In this document: one piece after another, positions 7,222 through 13,603 of the stretch
Position numbering within the stretch: position 1 is the stretch's first letter
How the letters are laid out: each line of letters begins with the position of its first letter
Origin: Proteobacteria bacterium UBA2383
GTDB lineage: Bacteria; Pseudomonadota; Gammaproteobacteria; Competibacterales; Competibacteraceae
Assembly (NCBI GenBank): GCA_002343485.1
Contig: DDST01000006.1
Coordinates: 57,410-73,430, forward strand
Length of the DNA: 16,021 bases
Direction of reading: 5' to 3'
Made by a program: the position numbers and the translations under genes
The notes under the pieces: generated by a model
The model's input: only the letters and a program-made list of their open reading frames with translations
What the model was told of the DNA's origin: nothing
Databases searched by the model: none

Positions 7222-7665
7222 ATGAAGAAGTTACAAAAAGGTTTTACCCTGATTGAATTGATGATCGTGGTTGCCATCGTCGGTATCTTGGCGGCTATCG
7301 CAATCCCAGCCTACAAGGACTACATCGCCCGTTCTAAGGTCAGTGAGTGCGCCGCTACTCTAGGTGCTTGCAAGACCTCTGTGACAGAATTTTACAACAC
7401 TAAGGTACGTATGCCGGGTAATGAAACATCTGCTGGTTGCTCAACAAATGCTTCCCAGTATTGTAATAGTCTTACTGTTGCGACTAGCGGTAACATTTCG
7501 ATTTTGGTCGATGTTTCTGAAACAGGCGCTACTGATGCGGCTGGCGCTGCTAATGACTGCGCTTTAACACTATTACCAAGTGTCAATACCACTACTAATG
7601 AAATTACGGGTTGGACAGGTAGTACTGGCTGCGCCACCAAGTATGTACCGGCACAGTTCCGTTAA
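7222..7665 (+). CDS. pilA: type IV major pilin (PilA-like), six cysteines
   Basis: The 147-residue prepilin has a short basic leader, MKKLQKG, then the N-methyl/prepilin peptidase motif FTLIEL, so PilD would cut after Gly7 and methylate Phe8; Glu5 of the mature protein is present. The hydrophobic alpha1 helix (8-31) forms the filament core. Cysteines lie at 43, 50, 73, 81, 113 and 137; the 113-137 pair would close the C-terminal D-loop, and the others suggest further disulfides. The D-loop has nine Ser/Thr among 23 residues, and there are four Asn-X-Ser/Thr sequons (67, 76, 91, 122). The C-terminus is Arg, not the terminal Ser used by TfpO-type glycosylation. AGGAAG lies five bases before the ATG. 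A sigma-54 promoter lies upstream and a strong terminator downstream, so it is monocistronic and probably highly expressed. Neighbouring divergent glycosyltransferases suggest the pilin may be glycosylated. Confidence 0.93.
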   Translation: MKKLQKGFTLIELMIVVAIVGILAAIAIPAYKDYIARSKVSECAATLGACKTSVTEFYNTKVRMPGNETSAGCSTNASQYCNSLTVATSGNISILVDVSETGATDAAGAANDCALTLLPSVNTTTNEITGWTGSTGCATKYVPAQFR

Positions 7666-7681
7666 TTGAGGTTTAATTGTC

Positions 7682-7707
7682 AAAAAGGCCCCGCAAGGGG
7701 CTTTTTT
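7682..7707. terminator. bidirectional Rho-independent terminator
   Basis: GCCCC (7688-7692) and GGGGC (7697-7701) pair around a GCAA tetraloop, flanked by AAAAA (7682-7686) and TTTTTT (7702-7707), which give a U-run on either strand. It lies 17 bases after the pilA stop and 14 bases after the end of the convergent RND gene, so it should stop transcription from both sides. Confidence 0.9.
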
Positions 7708-7720
7708 GCTGATGGCGATC

Positions 7721-10700
7721 TTATTTTAAGACCTTTCGTTGACGCATGAAAAACCGGTACAGCACCGGCACCACGAATAGCGTCAGCACCGTTGAGAAGG
7801 CCAGCCCCCAGACGATACTGGCCGCCACCGGTCCCCACAGCAGCGACTTCCCGGCCAGCCCGAACGCCAGCGAAAACAGCCCGGCAATGGTCGTACCGGT
7901 GGTCATCAGAATAGCGATGACCCGCCGCCGTGCTGCATAGAGTGTGGCATGCAATGTCCTCATACCCTTGGCCCGGCGGGTGTTGGCGGCATCGATCAGC
8001 ACAATGGCCGCGTTTACTGCGATGCCAGTCAAGGCGATCACTCCGTACAGGGTGTAGAGTGACATCGGATTGCCAGAAACCAGTAAGCCCAGTGTGACTC
8101 CAGTGAATGCCAGCGGCACGGTGACCAAGATCAGAAAGGGTTGGAAATAACTACGAAACTGGGCAGCCAGGATCAGGTAAATTAATCCCACCCCGAGCAG
8201 GAACAAAGGTCCCATAGCGTCCAGTGATTCATTAATGTCATCCAGTTCGCCAGAGAAGTCGAGATCGGTATTAGGGTAATGCGCCCGGATCAACTCCCAT
8301 TCTTTACGTAGCGTGTTGTTCGCAGAGAGCGTGTCATTAAGGTCAGGGTCGAGATCAGCTTCCACGGTGATTGCCCGGCGCAAGTTCCAGTGGCGGATCA
8401 GGCCCAGACTCTCACGCTCCTCTGCCACCAGCAATGCGCCCAAGGCCGTGGTTTTTCCACCCGGGAGTGCTACTGGATCATCCAGTATCTCCCTCACGCG
8501 AGCTACAGTCCGCGGTTTGGCGCGCACGCGCAGTTCTACTTTTTCGCCTTGATCACGCAGATCGGCGACCACTTCGCCGTCCAGATGGAGCCGCACCAGC
8601 TGGGCGACCCGCCCTGGGTCCAATCCCGCGTTACGGGCAGCGGTGACATTCACATGCAGGCTTAGTTCGGCACGGCCCGTAGTGTCGTTATCCACCACGT
8701 CACGGGCGCCGGGAATCTTGGTTACGATGGTCTTCACCGCATCGGCAGCGGCGCGGAGTTCCTGAGGGTTATCAGCGCGTACTTTGACACTCACCGGCTT
8801 GGCGATCGGCGGGCCGCCAGACAGCTTAAGGAAGGAAATCGCCGCTTGTCCAGGCGTATGGGTGACAGCTTCGCGCATGTCTTCAATAATTGGATCGAGT
8901 CCGCGCATCTCTGGCGTTGCTGGATTGAGCGACACAGCAATCTGGCCGTACTGATCACCGTAGAGCACCTCGGTTTCAGTAAACTGGATGCCTGCCAGCG
9001 AAACTACCGAACGCGCTTCACCTGCATGCAGTCCTGCATGCACTCGTTTCTCGACCGCCAAGGTCTGCTGCAAAGTTTCCTCCAGCGGGGCATCCGCCGG
9101 CATGTCCACATTGACGTAGTACAGGCGGATCGGATCGAACGCGAAGAATTGGAACTTCACCCACCCAGCGCCTACAGCGGCGCCTGCACCGAGGAACAAT
9201 ATCAGCGCAAGACCCAGGTAACGAACCGGGTAGCGCATGACATGAATCAACAATCGGGTGTATTGAAGCCGCACCCAGTGAGTCCATCGTTCACGCAGCG
9301 CTTGGGTTTTTGAACGGCGGATGGCGCGATTACCTAACGCGCTCACATGGGCGGGCAGCATCCAGAACGCCTCGATGAGGCTGATTACCAACCCAGTTGT
9401 GACCACAAAGGGAATAACGAACATAAATTTGCCGACAATCCCCGGCAACAGCATCAGCGGCAGGAAGGCGGCGATCGTTGTGGACACTGCCGCCAGCACG
9501 GGCAAGCCAACCTCATGCAGCGCATCCAGAACAGCGTCGAGCGCTGCCATGCCGCGCTCCATGCGAAAATAGGTGGCTTCGACAATGACGACCGCATCGT
9601 CCACCAGCATGCCCAATACAATGACGATGCCCAGCAATACCGAAACATTCAGTGTTGATCCGGCTGCATCCAGCAGTATGAAGGCGCCGGTCACCGAAAA
9701 CACGACGCCAAGCGCCACCATGGTAGCGATACGTGAACCCAGGAACAGCCAACACACCCCCAACACTAGCAGCAGGCCGATGGCGGCATTGTTCTGCATC
9801 ACACGCAGCGCTTGGCGGGTGGGAACGGTCTGATCATCGGTCAGGGTGAGCTTCAGGCCGCTCCCGGCCAGCACCGCATTCTTGCGCTCAATGTAATCGC
9901 GAATCCGGCCCACGAGCTCCAGCGTGTTGGTGTAACCGATCTTGGTGATGGATAGCATCACGCCGGGCTGACCGTTCATGGCAGCCAGCTGCAGCGCATC
10001 GTCGCGGCCGCGCCGTACCTGAGCGACTGCGTCCAGTGGAATGCGGGCATCGGCCGCACCCGATGGTTGCAGGTAGAAACCCGCAAGAAGTTCCGGATCG
10101 GCGGTGGTGCCGCTAACTCGCACCAGCCATTCGCCGCCGCCGGTTTTGATCTTGCCAGCGAACACATCGCGAAACCACAGCCGCAATGCCTCGGCCAAAT
10201 CCAGTGCGGTCAGACCGCGCGCTGCCAGCGCCGGCGGGTCGAATTCGACTTGCAACTCCGGATCTTGAAAACCGAGCGCCAGCACTGCATCGACGCCGGG
10301 AATTCGTTCCAGATCATCCTTGATCACCCGCGTGGCAGAGCGTAGATGCTCATCATCGGCCTGCCCGGTCAACATCACCATGGCGGTAGGAAAGCCGTTG
10401 GAGGTGGTGATTTCGATAATTTCCGGATCCTGGGTTTCCACGGGCAGTTCGGCGTTAGCCTTGTTTTGGATTTCGCGGCGTAGGTCATTGACCCGTTTAT
10501 CGAACACCCGTACTGGGACATCACGGAACCGGACCAGAATGTTCGAGACCCCCTCGCGGGAGGAACTAATGACAAATTTGAGATCCTGGACCTTACGAAC
10601 GGCATCCTCCAAGGGGTTGGTGACCCGCTTTTCCACATCTTCGGCGGAAGCGCCGGGCAGGATCGTAATAACGTTAACCCAGTTAAAATTGATTTCCGGG

Positions 10701-10825
10701 TCCTGTTCACGAGGCATGCGTGAGTAGGCGGCCAGCCCCATTAAGATGACCACTACGAAAGCAATGTTGGCCAGCGGGTGGTTGGTAATCAGCATTCGGA
10801 CGAAGCGCATTTCAGCGTGTTCCAT
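7721..10825 (-). CDS. RND-family efflux permease (HAE1/AcrB-like)
   Basis: The 1034-residue proton-driven inner-membrane pump has the usual RND length and duplicated plan: a first helix at about 20-37, a large periplasmic domain to about 340, a helix bundle to about 495, a second periplasmic domain and a second bundle at the end. The N-terminal MPREQDPEI (37-45), PGASAEDVEKRVTNPLEDAV (57-76) and the helix-4 aspartates in GMLVDDAVVIVEA (405-417; D409, D410) are characteristic. In helix 10 the position of AcrB Lys940 appears to be Asn938 (TGIAVNAAIVLID), as in many RND relatives outside the AcrB core. The start at 10825 overlaps the adaptor gene by 14 bases; an ATG at 10810, one base past the adaptor stop, is equally possible. 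No outer-membrane channel gene is nearby, so a TolC encoded elsewhere would be used. The substrate is unknown. Confidence 0.92.
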   Translation of the reverse strand: MEHAEMRFVRMLITNHPLANIAFVVVILMGLAAYSRMPREQDPEINFNWVNVITILPGASAEDVEKRVTNPLEDAVRKVQDLKFVISSSREGVSNILVRFRDVPVRVFDKRVNDLRREIQNKANAELPVETQDPEIIEITTSNGFPTAMVMLTGQADDEHLRSATRVIKDDLERIPGVDAVLALGFQDPELQVEFDPPALAARGLTALDLAEALRLWFRDVFAGKIKTGGGEWLVRVSGTTADPELLAGFYLQPSGAADARIPLDAVAQVRRGRDDALQLAAMNGQPGVMLSITKIGYTNTLELVGRIRDYIERKNAVLAGSGLKLTLTDDQTVPTRQALRVMQNNAAIGLLLVLGVCWLFLGSRIATMVALGVVFSVTGAFILLDAAGSTLNVSVLLGIVIVLGMLVDDAVVIVEATYFRMERGMAALDAVLDALHEVGLPVLAAVSTTIAAFLPLMLLPGIVGKFMFVIPFVVTTGLVISLIEAFWMLPAHVSALGNRAIRRSKTQALRERWTHWVRLQYTRLLIHVMRYPVRYLGLALILFLGAGAAVGAGWVKFQFFAFDPIRLYYVNVDMPADAPLEETLQQTLAVEKRVHAGLHAGEARSVVSLAGIQFTETEVLYGDQYGQIAVSLNPATPEMRGLDPIIEDMREAVTHTPGQAAISFLKLSGGPPIAKPVSVKVRADNPQELRAAADAVKTIVTKIPGARDVVDNDTTGRAELSLHVNVTAARNAGLDPGRVAQLVRLHLDGEVVADLRDQGEKVELRVRAKPRTVARVREILDDPVALPGGKTTALGALLVAEERESLGLIRHWNLRRAITVEADLDPDLNDTLSANNTLRKEWELIRAHYPNTDLDFSGELDDINESLDAMGPLFLLGVGLIYLILAAQFRSYFQPFLILVTVPLAFTGVTLGLLVSGNPMSLYTLYGVIALTGIAVNAAIVLIDAANTRRAKGMRTLHATLYAARRRVIAILMTTGTTIAGLFSLAFGLAGKSLLWGPVAASIVWGLAFSTVLTLFVVPVLYRFFMRQRKVLK

Positions 10826-11828
10826 CCACGGTCACGGACTGGCCATCGTTTAGACCTTGTTGGCCGTGCGTAACGACTAAGGTTTCTGATGGTAGATCTA
10901 TGGCAAAGGGCCGGCCTTCTTGGGCATCGGGGGTTGGTAAGAAACGAGCGTGGCCGTTTTCCACAACAAAGGTTCCTAATCCGTGGTCACGCTGAACCAG
11001 CAACTCGGCAGACAACAGCACACGGGCGCCCTCCCAGTGCAGAATGCCGCTGCTACCCGGTGGCGCTGCTGGGCCGGTAAACGCTAGTCGAGCGATCTGG
11101 GTACGTGCGGCAACATCCACGACTGGCGATAATCGTAGCAATCGCACCGGATAACGTTGCCCCTGGCTGTCGAAGGTCAGTTTATGTGCTTGCAGCAATC
11201 CGTCCGCCTGAGCCGCTTGTATCGGAGCCTCAACCTCTGGCGGCGCCAAATCGACAAGACGTAACAGGGTGATTCCCGGTGTGGCTAGCGCACCGGCCTG
11301 TGCTTGGCGTTCCAGTACCACCCCGGAAAAAGGGGCGGCAATCCGGCATTTCTCCACATTGCGCCTTGCTACGGCTTGTTGCGCCTGGGCGACGTCACGA
11401 TCAGCCTCGGCAGCCTGAACACCGGTTCGCAACTCCATCACAGCGTCATCCGATACAAACTGCTTCTTGCGCAGCGATAAACCTTGTTGGAGCCGTTGTT
11501 CCGCCAAGGCCACGCGCGCCTGTGCTGCTTTCACCTGCGCATCGGCCTGTGCCAACGCCAGCTGGTAGTCCGTGTTGTCGAGTTCCAGCAATAATTGTCC
11601 GTTTTTAACCTTGCCGCCGACTTCGGCATGAATGCGTGCGACCTTGGCGGTGACTTCGGCGGCAATGCGGCTGTCGTTGGGTGCAATGACGCTGGCCGGT
11701 GCCGTGCTTCGTTCAGGCAATGCTGCTTCACGGAAGGGGCGGGCGCTGACGCTAACAGGATCAGCATCCTGAGCCAAGATGACCGGGCAGAACAGCAGGC
11801 CGGCAAGAAGCAGAGCAATTCGTGGCAT
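10812..11828 (-). CDS. RND periplasmic adaptor (membrane fusion protein, HlyD/AcrA-like)
   Basis: Periplasmic adaptor that would link the RND pump to an outer-membrane channel. A signal peptide occupies the first 19-20 residues (hydrophobic, ending VILA before QDAD); there is no lipobox Cys, unlike AcrA. Then come a biotinyl-lipoyl half-domain (AKVARIHAEVGGKVKNGQLL, near 60-80), a long Ala/Gln-rich coiled-coil hairpin of about 80 residues, the second lipoyl half (CRIAAPFSGVVLERQAQAGA, near 160-180) and beta-barrel and membrane-proximal domains. At 338 residues it is a little shorter than AcrA. The ATG at 11828, with GAGG nine bases upstream, is preferred over a TTG at 11843. It is the first gene of a two-gene operon and overlaps or abuts the pump gene. 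Confidence 0.9.
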   Translation of the reverse strand: MPRIALLLAGLLFCPVILAQDADPVSVSARPFREAALPERSTAPASVIAPNDSRIAAEVTAKVARIHAEVGGKVKNGQLLLELDNTDYQLALAQADAQVKAAQARVALAEQRLQQGLSLRKKQFVSDDAVMELRTGVQAAEADRDVAQAQQAVARRNVEKCRIAAPFSGVVLERQAQAGALATPGITLLRLVDLAPPEVEAPIQAAQADGLLQAHKLTFDSQGQRYPVRLLRLSPVVDVAARTQIARLAFTGPAAPPGSSGILHWEGARVLLSAELLVQRDHGLGTFVVENGHARFLPTPDAQEGRPFAIDLPSETLVVTHGQQGLNDGQSVTVDGTR

Positions 11829-11843
11829 GGGGATTTGCCTCAA

Positions 11844-11864
11844 GCGTTGCGGCGAGCGTTGCGG
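11844..11864. repeat. direct repeat of GCGTTGCGG
   Basis: GCGTTGCGG occurs at 11844-11852 and 11856-11864, separated by CGA, so the copies are 12 bases apart. It lies just upstream of the efflux adaptor start. It could be a regulator site or a chance duplication. Confidence 0.4.
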
Positions 11865-11892
11865 ATATTATTCAGTAATTGTAACCATTCAG

Positions 11893-11922
11893 TCCTCTCA
11901 CCCCCTCCCAAGGGAAAGAGGA
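11893..11922. repeat. imperfect inverted repeat, TCCTCT ... AGAGGA
   Basis: TCCTCT (11893-11898) pairs with AGAGGA (11917-11922), and an inner TCCC (11906-11909) pairs with GGGA (11912-11915) across a two-base loop. The pyrimidine-rich/purine-rich arms resemble the dispersed intergenic palindromes seen in many Gammaproteobacteria. It lies 65 bases upstream of the efflux adaptor start. Confidence 0.45.
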
Positions 11923-12190
11923 TGAGGTGGTAAGCTATTGAAACTGCTGCTTTCCAACCCGGTGTCGGGAATGTTGCCGAATCTGGGTATTGGCTTCACT
12001 AACCGGGTGTTCTGCATGAGATGGGTTGCGGCGGCAGCATCGGCCACAGCGAAACACCTTCATTTCCTCTTGGGCAATATCGCGTCTTGGACAATGACGG
12101 GGGATGCACATAGGTTTGATCTCATCGATGCAGATGATTAGTTGCAGAGTATGAATCTGGTCTATTGATGGATGGATGGCTTATTCATCG

Positions 12191-12209
12191 TGATTCTACT
12201 CCAGAATCA
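12191..12209. repeat. perfect 7-base stem-loop in AT-rich spacer
   Basis: TGATTCT (12191-12197) and AGAATCA (12203-12209) are exact reverse complements around ACTCC. A T-run (TTTTTT) follows a few bases later on the plus strand, but too far from the stem for a standard terminator, and no plus-strand gene ends here. Confidence 0.45.
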
Positions 12210-12434
12210 ACTCATTTTTTATAATTCCATAGATTCAAATGGTTAAAAATACTTTTCTAGGATTATATCAAAAAGTATGCAAATCAGTTGCGGGCGGCTA
12301 ATCCGTTTTGCAGGATTGGCAAGATGTTCGTTGCTCAGGCGGGCGTAGCGCATCATCATCTGTAGTGATGCCTAACTACCCATTCCATGAACACCGGGAG
12401 CGAATGGGCGCTGTAGCTTCTAAACAGCGGTGGT

Positions 12435-12448
12435 TTGCGAATTCGCAA
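12435..12448. promoter_or_regulatory. 14-base perfect palindrome, candidate operator of the DUF2202 gene
   Basis: TTGCGAATTCGCAA is a perfect palindrome with no spacer, ending 66 bases before the ATG of the DUF2202 gene. Its place and symmetry fit the binding site of a dimeric repressor or activator. No regulator gene is adjacent, so the protein is unknown. Confidence 0.4.
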
Positions 12449-12480
12449 TGAGGATGATTGCCTGAGGGTACAGGATCCAT

Positions 12481-12493
12481 CCATTAATAATGG
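12481..12493. promoter_or_regulatory. 13-base palindrome next to the DUF2202 ribosome binding site
   Basis: CCATTA-A-TAATGG has perfect 6-base arms and ends eight bases before the AAGGAGA ribosome binding site (12502-12508). It could be an operator near the transcription start or a small stem in the leader. Confidence 0.3.
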
Positions 12494-12514
12494 TGGCTAT
12501 CAAGGAGATCATCA

Positions 12515-13183
12515 ATGACGTTACTGCAACCCCGTTTTCGCTATCGTGCGCTCTGCCGGTTCTCAGTCGTGGTTTTGACAGTCGCTTTGGCGGCGCCTTG
12601 GGCGTTCGCTGTTGCTGGGCTGAGCACCGAATCGGTTCAGACTTTAATTTTCATGCGTGAGGAAGAGAAGTTAGCCCGGGATGTCTACCTGACTTTGAGC
12701 GAGGTATGGGAACAGCCAGTCTTTGCCAATATCGCCCGGTCTGAGCAGGAACACATGGATGCTATGTTGGCCATGCTGGATCGCTATGGGCTTCCCGATC
12801 CAGCCACGACGGTGGTTGGGGTATTCAACAACAGTGACTTACAGTCGTTGTACGATGATCTTATCCGTCGTGGTCAAAAATCGGTGACTGAAGCGCTATT
12901 TGCCGGTGCAGCGATCGAGGAAATGGATATTCTTGATCTGCAACAGGCGCTTGCCGATGAGAGATTGCCTGTAGATTTGCGGCAGAGTTATGAAAACTTA
13001 CTTGCCGCTTCAGGTAATCATTTGCGCGCTTTTGTGCGCAATATTGAAAATCAGGGGTTGGTTTACGAGGCGCAATTCATGACCAATGAACAATTGACAG
13101 CGGTTTTGAGTATGCCGACCCAGCGTCCAGGCTCGAATTCCAGTCAAATCGGGCGCGGCGGCAATGGTGGACGCTGGCGCTAG
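12515..13183 (+). CDS. exported DUF2202 ferritin-like protein
   Basis: A 222-residue protein with a signal peptide (basic start, hydrophobic core at about 17-33), then a DUF2202 domain at about 38-200. The domain is predicted to be a ferritin-like four-helix bundle with carboxylate and histidine metal ligands. Candidates are the Glu run in FMREEEKLARDVY (46-58), SEQEHMDAM (76-84), IEEMDILDL (134-142) and GNHLRAF (167-173), which have the expected E...ExxH pattern. The tail after 200 is Ser/Gly/Arg-rich and probably disordered. The start is well supported by AAGGAGA six bases upstream. It stands alone, with the efflux operon divergent and the two-component operon convergent to it. The function of DUF2202 proteins is not established; metal binding or oxidative-stress roles are only suggested by the fold. 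Confidence 0.88.
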   Translation: MTLLQPRFRYRALCRFSVVVLTVALAAPWAFAVAGLSTESVQTLIFMREEEKLARDVYLTLSEVWEQPVFANIARSEQEHMDAMLAMLDRYGLPDPATTVVGVFNNSDLQSLYDDLIRRGQKSVTEALFAGAAIEEMDILDLQQALADERLPVDLRQSYENLLAASGNHLRAFVRNIENQGLVYEAQFMTNEQLTAVLSMPTQRPGSNSSQIGRGGNGGRWR

Positions 13184-13603
13184 TTAAGGTGAAAACCTTG
13201 TGAGTTATGTCGACGGAAGAAGATGCAGCGTCTCTTCCCCAGGAGGAGCGGGATTCTGTGGTAGATCTCTGCCCCTCAGACAAAGTCTTTGCATAAGATA
13301 GGTAATCCCCCGGTTCTGCCGCCGGGGAGGCTTTAGGTGTTCGACGATTCCGGGAGTCCATCGGGGGCATTTCCATTGTGAGCCGCCAAAGGACACGATG
13401 GAGAGAATTCTGATGGGCCATACGCAAAGCCGAAGTCACTTTTGAAAGTCTTGATGGCAACAGTGCCGGAAGGTAGACCCGGTTGATCGAACAGGGTACT
13501 TAGATAGTGTGCCGTGATATCCCCATGCAATCCTTTTTCATAAGGGGGCAAAGTGCCAATGCTTAAATCGCTGGGCTACTTCTTGAGTATATAGGCCGGG
13601 CCG
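13184..13603. other. 420-base intergenic region, possible remnant of a repeated element
   Basis: It lies between the convergent DUF2202 and sensor kinase genes. There is no recognisable gene; short frames on both strands (for example 13077-13460 and 13333-13551, minus) lack ribosome binding sites and family motifs. It contains a small AAGGT-GAAA-ACCTT stem right after the DUF2202 stop (13186-13199), CAAAG-T-CTTTG (13281-13291) and a GC-rich hairpin at 13307-13327. For a convergent spacer, where two terminators would suffice, it is long, and no standard terminator was found. Confidence 0.45.
13307..13327. repeat. GC-rich hairpin CCCCGG/CCGGGG
   Basis: CCCCGG (13308-13313) pairs with CCGGGG (13322-13327) around an eight-base loop. 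No U-run follows on either strand, so it is not a standard terminator. It may be a structured end of a small mobile or dispersed element. Confidence 0.45.

Larger units (their letters stand above)
11829..12514. other. 686-base intergenic region between efflux operon and DUF2202 gene
   Basis: No recognisable gene lies here. It must hold the promoters of the efflux operon (minus strand) and of the DUF2202 gene (plus strand), but no convincing -35/-10 pair was found for either. It contains a 9-base direct repeat (11844-11864), a C-rich/G-rich inverted repeat (11893-11922), an AT-rich part with a perfect stem-loop (12191-12209) and two palindromes close to the DUF2202 gene (12435-12448 and 12481-12493). 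Two short opposing open frames (11938-12141 plus, 11935-12111 minus) have no family resemblance. Confidence 0.6.

Noticed and set aside
7392..7640. 82-codon open frame antisense to pilA
   Set aside because: It lies wholly within the pilin gene, and its Val/Pro/Ser-rich product reflects the complement of the pilin codons.
9321..9833. Several long plus-strand frames opposite the RND gene
   Set aside because: These are shadows of a GC-biased coding strand; low-complexity Ser/Thr/Met products with no motifs, inside an intact RND gene.
11938..12141. 67-codon open frame on the plus strand
   Set aside because: No ribosome binding site or recognisable family, and an equally open frame on the other strand; probably chance.
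12165..12178. GATGGATGGATGG tandem run
   Set aside because: Only about three copies of a 4-base unit, too short to call a microsatellite or a phase-variation tract.
13186..13199. AAGGT-GAAA-ACCTT stem after the DUF2202 stop as a terminator
   Set aside because: The stem is only five base pairs and AT-rich, and no T-run follows.
13077..13460. 127-codon open frame on the minus strand
   Set aside because: It overlaps the end of the DUF2202 gene, lacks a ribosome binding site and shows no domain; most of it covers the hairpin-bearing spacer.
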